Shown one piece after another: positions 25,829 to 33,810 of a DNA stretch of 64,000 nucleotides. The position numbers and the translations under genes are program-made. Within the stretch, counting starts at the first letter, position 1. Each line of letters opens with the position of its first letter. A model generated the notes under the pieces. It was not told the origin of the DNA. It searched no databases and saw nothing but the letters and a program-made list of their open reading frames with translations. Where the stretch lies: contig NZ_CP098511.1 of assembly GCF_026222555.1 (NCBI RefSeq), positions 291,501 to 355,500 of the forward strand. Direction: 5' to 3'. This DNA is from Aquimarina sp. ERC-38. GTDB lineage: Bacteria > Bacteroidota > Bacteroidia > Flavobacteriales > Flavobacteriaceae.

Positions 25829-28351
25829 ATGAAAAAATTACTCTTTCCGTTTTTATGCTTCTTTCTAGTAAATGCCTGGTCACAGCAATACCAGGATATG
25901 ATTGAAAGTGGTGACTACACCTTATCACAAATTCAAAAAGAAGCAGAAAATTATTTCAAAACTCATGATACTGGCAAGGGCTCCGGCTATAAACAGTATA
26001 AACGATGGGAATATAACGCAACCTTATCTGTAGATGAAAATGGGTATTTACGTCCGGATTCTTACTATTTTGATGAGTTAAAAAAGTACAATAGCTACCG
26101 TAATAAAAGAAAAAAAGCAGCTACTAATGACAATTGGGTAGAAATGGGCCCTACGTATTACAGGCAAACATCAGGGTGGAACCCGGGTATAGGTCGTGTA
26201 CAATCACTGGCAGTTGATACCAATAATCCGGAACATATTATTATAGGATCTGGCACCGGTGGAATATGGCAAACTTTTAATGAAGGTAAAGATTGGGTTT
26301 CTCTAACTGATAATTTTAATAACCTTAGAGCCTATTCCCTGGCTATGGATCAAAAAAATCCTGAAACCTATTATTGGGGATCTTCAAATGGACGAATTTA
26401 TAAATCTACCGATGCCGGAAGTACTTGGTTTGTGGTAGGAAATACTCATGATAATGCATTTATTAATCAGATTAAAATTCATCCGAAGAACTCTAATATT
26501 ATTTTTGTTTCTGCTGCCGGACGTAATAGAGAAGGTCTTAGCAGATTTGGTATTTACAAATCTATAGATGCTGGTAAAACCTGGAAGCAGGTAATTAAAG
26601 CAAGTAGTACGTATGACATAGAATTTAAACCCGGCAACCCAAAGGTAGTATATGCTTCTGGAAATAATGTATTTAGATCTACTAACGGAGGAGAATCCTT
26701 TAAAATGATAGGAGAAGAAACTTTTACCACCTGGACTAAGATGCTGGCAGTAACCCCTGCTAATCCTGATAAAATTTATGTAGTGGAGAGAGAAAACAGT
26801 GCTTTCGGAGCTTTTTATGTTTCTGAAGATTCCGGAAATTCTTTTACCTTAAAAGAAGAACATAAAGACAAAAACTATTTTAATTATAGTTCGCAGGCAG
26901 AAAAAAATGATACCGGACAGGCGCCCAGGGATATGGATATTGCTGCCTCTCCCACTGATGAAAATGAAGTACATATTGCCGGTATTTTATCCTGGATGTC
27001 TACGGATGGAGGTACTAGTTTTAAAATCACATCACAATGGCAACCAGGTTCGGCTAAACGCCAAAATATAGGGTATTGCCATGCGGATATTGATATTATG
27101 GAATACATAGGTAATAAACTATACGTAGGTACAGATGGAGGTATCGCCATAGCGGATGATCCACAAACTATAAATGCAGAATATTACCGTGAAATAGGAG
27201 AAGGAATTGGAATACGGGATTTTTATCGACTAGGGGTTTCTCAAACTAAAAATGTTGTTATTACTGCTGGTTCGCAGGATAACGGTACTTCAGCTTTTAC
27301 TAAAAACAAGGGTTGGACAGACTGGTTGGGAGCTGATGGAATGGAAAGTTTTGTAGATAAAAACGACCCTAATATCTTGTATGGAACTTCACAATTCGGG
27401 AGTTTATATAAATCTCTGAATCAGGGAAGAAGGCTTACTGGTATTAAAACTCCGGATGACAAGAAAGGAGAATGGATAACCCCTTTTGAGCAAGACCCAA
27501 TTGAACCTAATACGATTTATACAGGGTATGATCAGGTTTATAAATCTATTGATGGAGGCGCTACCTGGACAGCTATCTCGCAGGTATTGTTAGAAAGAGG
27601 GTTAAACCATTTAAAGATTGCCCCTTCGGATAATAGCGTTATGTATACGGCCTTTGGTAAAAATTTATATGTAGAAACAAATGGAGATAAGATATGGGAG
27701 CTTGCCAATTCGTTTTCTTCTAATATTAACGCCATCGCCATACATCCTAAGAATCCAAACAAAATAGCAGTAGCTACCAGTAACGGTGAAAAGATATATA
27801 TTTCTGAAGATACTGGTGATACGTGGAAGTCTCTTAAAAAGAACTTACCTAACTTTACCCCATATTCTTTAATCTGGCAAGATAATAGTGAAGATGGATT
27901 GTACGTTGGGATGAGTTATGGTATCTACTATACGGATAATACTTTGGACGAATGGGAAAGTTTTGGAAACAAACTACCTAACGTTCAGATAAGTGAAATG
28001 GAGATCAATTATAAAGATAACCGAATTTATGCGGCAACCTACGGACGCGGTATGTGGAGTTCTCCAATTTATAGTAATAAAAATGTGTTGAGTATTGAAG
28101 AATCCTTTAAGAAAAGCGGTATTTCTATTTACCCAAATCCTTCGAGCAACGTGATTAACGTATCTGCAGAACTAAAAGGGGATAGCGAAGTACGTTTATT
28201 TAACAACCAGGGACAAATCGTGTATTTTAACAAAAAGATATCTTTATCATCTCCTCTGCAAATCAACACCAGTCAACTGGCAACAGGTATCTATTATTTA
28301 AGGATAAATAGCGAACTGGGAGAATTTACTGAAAAGGTATTATTACAATAG
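25829..28351 (+). CDS. secreted BNR/sortilin-like repeat protein with T9SS sorting domain
   Basis: An 840-residue exported protein. Signal peptide MKKLLFPFLCFFLVNAWSQ; then a long beta-propeller region (about 100-740) with repeated Asp-box/BNR motifs of the type STDAGSTWF, SIDAGKTWKQ, SEDSGNSF, SIDGGATWTA and SEDTGDTWKS, as in sortilin/VPS10-like propellers; and a T9SS type A sorting domain at the end (about 765-840, SIYPNPSSNVINVS ... GIYYLRI ... EKVLLQ). It is probably an extracellular carbohydrate- or protein-binding protein; no glycosidase active site is evident. Monocistronic, closed by a terminator. Confidence 0.88.
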   Translation: MKKLLFPFLCFFLVNAWSQQYQDMIESGDYTLSQIQKEAENYFKTHDTGKGSGYKQYKRWEYNATLSVDENGYLRPDSYYFDELKKYNSYRNKRKKAATNDNWVEMGPTYYRQTSGWNPGIGRVQSLAVDTNNPEHIIIGSGTGGIWQTFNEGKDWVSLTDNFNNLRAYSLAMDQKNPETYYWGSSNGRIYKSTDAGSTWFVVGNTHDNAFINQIKIHPKNSNIIFVSAAGRNREGLSRFGIYKSIDAGKTWKQVIKASSTYDIEFKPGNPKVVYASGNNVFRSTNGGESFKMIGEETFTTWTKMLAVTPANPDKIYVVERENSAFGAFYVSEDSGNSFTLKEEHKDKNYFNYSSQAEKNDTGQAPRDMDIAASPTDENEVHIAGILSWMSTDGGTSFKITSQWQPGSAKRQNIGYCHADIDIMEYIGNKLYVGTDGGIAIADDPQTINAEYYREIGEGIGIRDFYRLGVSQTKNVVITAGSQDNGTSAFTKNKGWTDWLGADGMESFVDKNDPNILYGTSQFGSLYKSLNQGRRLTGIKTPDDKKGEWITPFEQDPIEPNTIYTGYDQVYKSIDGGATWTAISQVLLERGLNHLKIAPSDNSVMYTAFGKNLYVETNGDKIWELANSFSSNINAIAIHPKNPNKIAVATSNGEKIYISEDTGDTWKSLKKNLPNFTPYSLIWQDNSEDGLYVGMSYGIYYTDNTLDEWESFGNKLPNVQISEMEINYKDNRIYAATYGRGMWSSPIYSNKNVLSIEESFKKSGISIYPNPSSNVINVSAELKGDSEVRLFNNQGQIVYFNKKISLSSPLQINTSQLATGIYYLRINSELGEFTEKVLLQ

Positions 28352-28375
28352 CTATTGGCAGTTCAAAAGATAAAA

Positions 28376-28408
28376 TTAAAAAGCCGTCCTTATAGGATGG
28401 TTTTTTAA
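28376..28408. terminator. bidirectional terminator
   Basis: A 12-bp stem with two G-T pairs (AAAAAGCCGTCC 28378-28389 and GGATGGTTTTTT 28395-28406) with a five-base loop. The A-run on one side and T-run on the other serve both converging genes. Confidence 0.8.
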
Positions 28409-28435
28409 TTTTTAGAAGTTGCCATTTTTAAGGGT

Positions 28436-29569
28436 TTAAAAATTGTTCTTTATACGGGTAAGCATATCCGTAAAATCTTTTCGGTTAGCAGTAAAATCTT
28501 TTTCTGTAACATCAATAATGATGTAGTTCAAATCCAACTGAGATTTAAGGTACGCTAGATAACCTTTCTGCAATTTTACTAAATAATCCGGCTGAATTTG
28601 CTGTTCATAAGCCCTGCCCCGTTTTTTTATATGGATAAGTAGACGTTCTACATTTTGATACAAGTACACATACACATCCGGTTTTTTAATTTTAGAATAC
28701 ATAATCTCAAAAATTTGCCGATATAATTTAAATTCTTCCTCAGCTAGGGTAACTTTTGAAAATATAAGGGACTTACTGATTTCGTAGTCACTAACAATAA
28801 AATCATGAAATAAATTATATTGATCCAGCACCTCCAGGAGTTGATGATAACGTTCCGCTAAAAATGACATTTCCAAAGGAAAGGCATATCGGTCCATATC
28901 TCTATAAAACTTGGGCAAAAAGTCATTCTCCTTAAAATTTTCGTACAAAGGTAATCCGTTAAATTCTTCTGCAATCATACGGGCCAAGGTTGTTTTACCA
29001 GCGCCTATCACCCCCTCAACGGCAATATATTTTACCATATCTTTAAAAAAATACGATGCCGGGTCTTTTAAGCTATCCGTACTAAGCATTACCTGATCAT
29101 CTTCATCCAACTCTTTGCTAAGAATTAGGTTTGTTTTTTTAAAAACAGGATGTACCAACTCCGGAGCTATTTCTGACAAGGGTTTTAAAACAAAGGCTCT
29201 TTGATGTAATAAAGGATGTGGAATGGTAAGATTTTGTTCTTTGATAATTCTTAAGTCATAATATAAAATATCTAGGTCAATCGTCCTGGAAGTGTATCCG
29301 ACCCCGTCTTTTCTTTTCCTACCCAATCTGTTTTCAATAGTTAATAGAAGCGAAAGGACTTGATCCGGTGCATATAAAGTTTTTACTTTTATACAAGCAT
29401 TATAAAAATCATCCCCCTTAAAACCCCAGGCAGGTGTTTGATATACTGAAGAAGTAGCTTCAATAGCACCTATCTCTTCAAAAATAGCATTTATTCCTTT
29501 TTGTAAGGTAGCTAATCGATCCCCCTGGTTACTACCCAGACCTATATAAACAAAATGATTTGTATTCAA
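28436..29569 (-). CDS. folK: bifunctional HPPK (FolK) - deoxynucleoside kinase fusion
   Basis: A 377-residue two-domain protein. Residues 1-160 are 6-hydroxymethyl-7,8-dihydropterin pyrophosphokinase (IGLGSNQGDR, SSVYQTPAWGFKGDDFYNACI, RTIDLDILYYD, IPHPLLHQRAFVLKPLSEIAP), a folate-pathway enzyme. Residues 175-377 are a deoxynucleoside kinase: P-loop VEGVIGAGKTTLA, ERYHQLL region, DRS-like YEISKSLIFSK and the lid KKRGRAYEQQI. The fusion joins folate synthesis to nucleoside salvage, both serving dTMP/nucleotide supply. The join is continuous and the linker shows no frameshift. Such fusions occur widely in Bacteroidota. Confidence 0.92.
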   Translation of the reverse strand: MNTNHFVYIGLGSNQGDRLATLQKGINAIFEEIGAIEATSSVYQTPAWGFKGDDFYNACIKVKTLYAPDQVLSLLLTIENRLGRKRKDGVGYTSRTIDLDILYYDLRIIKEQNLTIPHPLLHQRAFVLKPLSEIAPELVHPVFKKTNLILSKELDEDDQVMLSTDSLKDPASYFFKDMVKYIAVEGVIGAGKTTLARMIAEEFNGLPLYENFKENDFLPKFYRDMDRYAFPLEMSFLAERYHQLLEVLDQYNLFHDFIVSDYEISKSLIFSKVTLAEEEFKLYRQIFEIMYSKIKKPDVYVYLYQNVERLLIHIKKRGRAYEQQIQPDYLVKLQKGYLAYLKSQLDLNYIIIDVTEKDFTANRKDFTDMLTRIKNNF

Positions 29570-29661
29570 AATTGGAATATCAAAAATTATAAACTAGCTT
29601 ACTCGTTTCATAGTACAACTTTATTACTTGTATTTGTTTCAAATCTTTTTTAGCTATTATC

Positions 29662-30369
29662 TTGACAGGAAAAGTACACACTTCAAAACAAACTGCCATC
29701 GCTTATCGAATTTATTTAGTCCTGGCTGGACTCTTTATTGCTTCTTTAGTAGTTTCCAATTTGATTTTTCAAAAGTTTTTTACCTGGGACTTTTTTGGGT
29801 GGTATACATTTGAGATATCTGTAGGTATTCTTCCGTACCCAATAACTTTCTTGGTTACAGATATGATTAGCGAGATCTACGGGAAGAAAAAAGCCAATCA
29901 GGTGGTGACCGCAGGTATTTTTGCTTCGCTTTTTTCATTAGCTATTATTACCATTGCTTCTGCAGTACCGGCAACTTCGTGGTCACCGGTCAGTAATGAT
30001 TTATTTGAAACGGTTTTTGGGGCTACGGTGATTGCGGTACTGGCTTCTATGACCGCTTATTTATTGGCACAATACATTGATATACAAATCTACCACTTCT
30101 GGAAAAAGCTGACCAAAGGAAAACATTTATGGTTACGTAATAATGCTTCCACCTTTCTTTCCCAATTTGTAGATACCCTGGCGGTACTGCTGCTACTTTG
30201 TAGTTTTAATAAAATCGAATGGAACCTCTTCGGTACGTTGCTCTTAAGTGGTTTTTTATTTAAAGTACTGGTTGCCTTTTTTGATACCCCCTTTTTATAT
30301 GCAGGTGTTTATATATTTCGTAAAAAATTTAATTTAAAAGAAGGAGAAGAATTACGATTGGAATTTTAA
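29662..30369 (+). CDS. queuosine precursor transporter (YhhQ/DUF165 family)
   Basis: A 235-residue membrane protein with six hydrophobic segments and the family motifs VSNLIFQKFF, GILPYPITFLVTDMISEIYGKKKANQVV and the C-terminal LWLRNNASTFLSQFVDTLAVLLL. It takes up queuine-pathway precursors (preQ0/preQ1) for tRNA queuosine modification. I see no ATG near the family start, so it begins at TTG 29662 (TTG ACA GGA AAA); ATT or ATC just upstream are less likely. Confidence 0.88.
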   Translation: MTGKVHTSKQTAIAYRIYLVLAGLFIASLVVSNLIFQKFFTWDFFGWYTFEISVGILPYPITFLVTDMISEIYGKKKANQVVTAGIFASLFSLAIITIASAVPATSWSPVSNDLFETVFGATVIAVLASMTAYLLAQYIDIQIYHFWKKLTKGKHLWLRNNASTFLSQFVDTLAVLLLLCSFNKIEWNLFGTLLLSGFLFKVLVAFFDTPFLYAGVYIFRKKFNLKEGEELRLEF

Positions 30370-30574
30370 GATTTTAGACTATTTTTTTAAATTCATAGGT
30401 TGTTGTTTTTTCTATAAAGATTTAGGTTATTTAGTATTGACTTAGCTTTAGAAATGTAAAAAACAATTTCAACAGGTAAAAATCGAAGACAGGTCTATAA
30501 ATCTTTTATTTTTGTGTTGACCATAATATTGATGATAAGATAAATAATTATCTTTTATGTGCGAAAAATATTGA

Positions 30575-30745
30575 ATGAGGAGTGTAAAAAATTTTATTAA
30601 AGCCCTAGGACAAAATTACTATTTAGATTTTTTAGTTGACCCTTATTCTAATTCTGTAGAATATGACAAACATTTTGTACTCGTAGAATATCAAAATAAA
30701 AATTACTTTGAAAATAATCTAGAGTTTATAAAGATACGCCAATAA
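30575..30745 (+). CDS. 56-codon ORF in frame with the following gene
   Basis: ATG at 30575 to TAA at 30743-30745 (MRSVKNFIKALGQNYYLDFL ... NLEFIKIRQ). It is in the same frame as the ORF starting at TTG 30761, with only that TAA between them and no other stop. Either it is a separate small gene, or it is the 5' part of one 309-codon gene broken by a nonsense mutation. No family recognised. Confidence 0.4.
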   Translation: MRSVKNFIKALGQNYYLDFLVDPYSNSVEYDKHFVLVEYQNKNYFENNLEFIKIRQ

Positions 30746-30760
30746 GAAATCTTAATTGAT

Positions 30761-31501
30761 TTGAAAAACCAATATGAAAATGCACTATCTCAAATATTCT
30801 TAAAATTAGCAACCACTAATTACGACACTTTTGATTCTTTCATAAAATTTAATATCGAAGCAGTTAAGATTAGTCTTAGAACTATTAAATCTGATTTCTA
30901 CGTTGATAACAAGCAATCAAGATATTACTCGACACTAATTGATAATTTAGATACAAACAATATTGACGTAATAAATGAAAGGAAGATAAATTCTGAGGAT
31001 TATCCAAAAGACGGTTCAATAATGCAAATATTTGAATCTCTAAATAAAAGCACTAGTCCATCCAAAGTAAATTACCTAGAGAGTTACTACTACTTGAACT
31101 TCCATAAGGCAAGGTCAAAAACTTTAAGTTGGTTGCCATTTGCGCTTTTTCACATCGGAAATCGTTTCATTTTAGATCTAGTTCGAATTCAGAATAACAT
31201 CAATGAAATTCGTATGTCCAATCAAAAATCTACAAGAATAAGATGGCTAGGTAAAAAAACTCATATTGGTTATATTTTTAGTATGCTAGCACAAGAAGGT
31301 TATATTGAAACACCTGAGTTACCAGGTGGAGAAGTAAACTATACAGCTTTTGCTAGACTTATAAAGGAACTTTTTGAAGTAGATGTAGCTGAAGGAACTT
31401 TAAGAAAATACTTAAATCCCCTTGATACCAAGTTTGAAGAAAATCAAAAGACATTTGAGAAAGAACAATTCCATTTACCAAATGTGAAACGAGTTAATTA
31501 G
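30761..31501 (+). CDS. uncharacterised protein, RteC-like C-terminal region
   Basis: A 246-residue soluble, largely helical protein. The C-terminal 90 residues (IRWLGKKTHIGYIFSMLAQEGYIETPELPGG ... ARLIKELFEVDVAEGTLRKYLNPL) resemble in layout the RteC-type domain of Bacteroidota mobile elements (W-x-G-x-K ... L-x-x-x-G), but the match is weak and I do not assign a function. The only start in frame is TTG; the frame is open upstream to the TAA of the 56-codon ORF, so this may be the larger part of a broken gene. AT-rich accessory neighbourhood. Confidence 0.5.
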   Translation: MKNQYENALSQIFLKLATTNYDTFDSFIKFNIEAVKISLRTIKSDFYVDNKQSRYYSTLIDNLDTNNIDVINERKINSEDYPKDGSIMQIFESLNKSTSPSKVNYLESYYYLNFHKARSKTLSWLPFALFHIGNRFILDLVRIQNNINEIRMSNQKSTRIRWLGKKTHIGYIFSMLAQEGYIETPELPGGEVNYTAFARLIKELFEVDVAEGTLRKYLNPLDTKFEENQKTFEKEQFHLPNVKRVN

Positions 31502-31574
31502 TCCGTTCCGGAACACATTGGAACGTTTACTTTTTACATTAAATCTTTATTTTGTTGAACTTAATTTTACTATT

Positions 31575-31769
31575 ATGGGACAACATACATACAGCCTGAA
31601 TTTAATTTTTGTACTTTCATTTTTTTTAATAATTTTCTTTTTACTTTGGATTATGCCTACTAATAAATCTGGTATTGTTATTAAGCGAATAGTTCAATTA
31701 ATAAATGCATTTCCATTATCTAAGATTTGTTTAATTATTTTAGATTACCTTGATAATAAAAAAAATTAA
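31575..31769 (+). CDS. small single-span membrane protein
   Basis: Sixty-four residues from the ATG at 31575 (MGQHTYSLNLIFVLSFFLII ... LLDYLDNKKN-type end); an upstream ATG at 31518 adds 19 residues that do not look like a signal. One strong hydrophobic segment (about 8-28) followed by basic and amphipathic stretches. No family recognised. It lies between the RteC-like ORF and the Fic gene, which it does not overlap. Confidence 0.45.
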   Translation: MGQHTYSLNLIFVLSFFLIIFFLLWIMPTNKSGIVIKRIVQLINAFPLSKICLIILDYLDNKKN

Positions 31770-32004
31770 TAAAAAGTACCACGGCTAACATTCCATAAGA
31801 AAACATAGGGATTATGTCCTTAAACGAGAAGTTCATGTTTATTTGCAAAGTCCGTTAAAGATAAAATTTAACGTTTACGGTAGAAAAGATAAAAGCAAAA
31901 TATTTGTACTTAGTTAATAAACCAAAACGTTAGTGCTTATCACCTGCCCTACGTTTCTTATACTGAACGTTAGCAATAATTATATTAAACTTAAAGGAAA
32001 ATCA

Positions 32005-33375
32005 ATGATTGAATTAAGTGATGAATTATTATCTCCTGATTTACTTCAACAAATCAAAAATTTACAAGTAGAAGTTGATGAATTTCGTGAAACATCGATG
32101 GATAAAATTGCCGTTGAAAAATTAAGAGAACATTTTAGAACTCATCATATTTTTCATAGTTCCGGAATAGAAGGAAATAGACTAACTCTACAAGAAACTT
32201 CTATAGTTCTTAAAGAAGGGATTGATATTTCTGGTAAGCCATTAAAAGACAGTTTAGAGGTTAAAAATCTTGGAATTGCTTTTGATTTTCTCTATAAAAT
32301 AGTAAAAGATGATGTTGAAATAACTGAGCATCATTTAAAACAAATACATAGTTTAATAATTGGAAATGAAGAGTCCCTTAATCCTGGTAACTATAGAGAG
32401 ATTGGAGTTATAATTTCAGGTTCTGAGCATCGACCTCCTGAGCCTTTTGAAGTGCCAATCAAAATGAGAGAACTATTTGATTGGATTCATGAAAATGCAG
32501 CTGAAAATCCGCTAATTGTTGGAGCGATAGCACACCACGAAATGGTAAAAATTCATCCGTTCAAAGACGGAAATGGAAGAACCGCTAGGCTTTTATTAAA
32601 CTTAATCTTACTAAAAAACGGTTTTCCGATTTGTAATATTAGAAGAGACGAACGACCTGACTATTATAATGCTCTTAGTTTAGCTGATGAAGGAGAATAC
32701 GAACCGATAATAGAGGTCGTCACAAAAAATTGCACCACACTATTTGCTGAGTATGTAAGAATAAAAGATGAGTCTAACAGGCTTAAAGATTGGGCAAAAA
32801 GGATAGGTACTAAGGATACTCAACAAAGATTAGCAAAATCTAAAGCAGAATTTGAATTATGGCTTAATAAGGTTAACCAAATAAAACTTGAATTTAAACA
32901 AGTAGTGTCAGTTATAGATCAAAATGTCGAAAGCTTTTATGTAAGTTTTTATGAGTATCCCTTAATAACTTTTGAGAAATACCAACAACTAAAGGAAACA
33001 GGAATGGCACCAAATACAAACTTTTTTTCAGTTCGGTTTCATAATAATGATACTAATAAAATATTATCTACATTAATGTTTAGATTTTTTAGATCAGGAA
33101 ATAAATATCCAAAGACATCCAATGTAATTCCATTAGAACTTAATTATTTTGACGAAAAATCTAAAGAATTTAATTTTATTGGATATTCTGAATATTCAAA
33201 ACATATTTTATTGAGAGCATTTTATGTAGCTGATAATGGAGAAATTATAATTAGATATGCTCATTCTAACGAAGAAAATCCAAACTGGGAGAAAGATCAT
33301 AATGATTTAAAATTGGCTAATGTTGTTCAAAGTTTTTTTGAAAATGTTTTTGCTTCCATACTTGGCGTAGAATAA
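32005..33375 (+). CDS. Fic domain protein (AMP-transferase type) with C-terminal extension
   Basis: A 456-residue Fic protein from the ATG at 32005 (MIELSDELLS); the earlier ATG at 31933 is in intergenic-looking DNA. The Fic motif HPFKDGNGR (His184-Arg192) is complete, so nucleotidyl transfer, normally AMPylation of a target protein, is likely. An N-terminal inhibitory motif SSGIEGN (Ser52, Glu56) marks it as a class II Fic, autoinhibited by its own alpha-helix. A DHp/Fic_N-like helix precedes it. The C-terminal 200 residues are an unrecognised domain, possibly target recognition. It has no antitoxin-like partner gene beside it, as expected for class II. Confidence 0.9.
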   Translation: MIELSDELLSPDLLQQIKNLQVEVDEFRETSMDKIAVEKLREHFRTHHIFHSSGIEGNRLTLQETSIVLKEGIDISGKPLKDSLEVKNLGIAFDFLYKIVKDDVEITEHHLKQIHSLIIGNEESLNPGNYREIGVIISGSEHRPPEPFEVPIKMRELFDWIHENAAENPLIVGAIAHHEMVKIHPFKDGNGRTARLLLNLILLKNGFPICNIRRDERPDYYNALSLADEGEYEPIIEVVTKNCTTLFAEYVRIKDESNRLKDWAKRIGTKDTQQRLAKSKAEFELWLNKVNQIKLEFKQVVSVIDQNVESFYVSFYEYPLITFEKYQQLKETGMAPNTNFFSVRFHNNDTNKILSTLMFRFFRSGNKYPKTSNVIPLELNYFDEKSKEFNFIGYSEYSKHILLRAFYVADNGEIIIRYAHSNEENPNWEKDHNDLKLANVVQSFFENVFASILGVE

Positions 33376-33466
33376 AAAGTCACTAACTATTTGTATAGTT
33401 CATTTGGTCCCTACGTGATACAAACGCACCATACAAAGAATGTTGGCAATCATATAATAGAATACA

Positions 33467-33553
33467 ATGAAAAACATAATCTTATTGTTACTGAATACCT
33501 CGTCAATTTCGGCTTTTGCCCAAAAAGATAAAAACGGAAATTTAATAGTTTAG
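33467..33553 (+). pseudogene. truncated secreted-protein ORF
   Basis: Twenty-eight codons (MKNIILLLLNTSSISAFAQK DKNGNLIV then TAG) form a typical signal peptide with cleavage after AFA and only nine mature residues. Most likely the 5' stump of a lost gene. Confidence 0.5.
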
Positions 33554-33648
33554 TAAAGCAGTTACTTTAAATTGTACAGAGTCTAATCTAAATTAATTTT
33601 AGTCTACATCGGAAAGAATAAGATATTGCCAACAAGATGCGTCCACAA

Positions 33649-33745
33649 TACTTTTTAGTATTATTATTAAAGGGAGTTTTATATTTGTGAGGTCGGCGTT
33701 ACAAATTTCATTATTTTACGCTATAAAATTTAATACTAAAAAGTA
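33649..33745. repeat. 15-bp perfect inverted repeat flanking a 67-bp spacer
   Basis: TACTTTTTAGTATTA at 33649-33663 and its exact complement at 33731-33745; looser similarity extends outward (GCGTCC.AC.ATACTT versus GGGCGTTGTACTT). The spacer has no ORF. It lies just before the AsmA-like gene, at the edge of the accessory islet. Confidence 0.6.
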
Positions 33746-33810
33746 CAACGCCCTATGCTTTATTCAAAGTCAATGACTTTCTATTAGTACAGGCGTTTAC
33801 ATTTAATCAT

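Noticed and set aside
33397..33800. Integron-like attC sites (TGCCAAC / GTTGGCA words at 33441 and 33627)
   Set aside because: The words do not fit the RYYYAAC/GTTRRRY core pairs, spacing is irregular and no integron integrase is present in the window.
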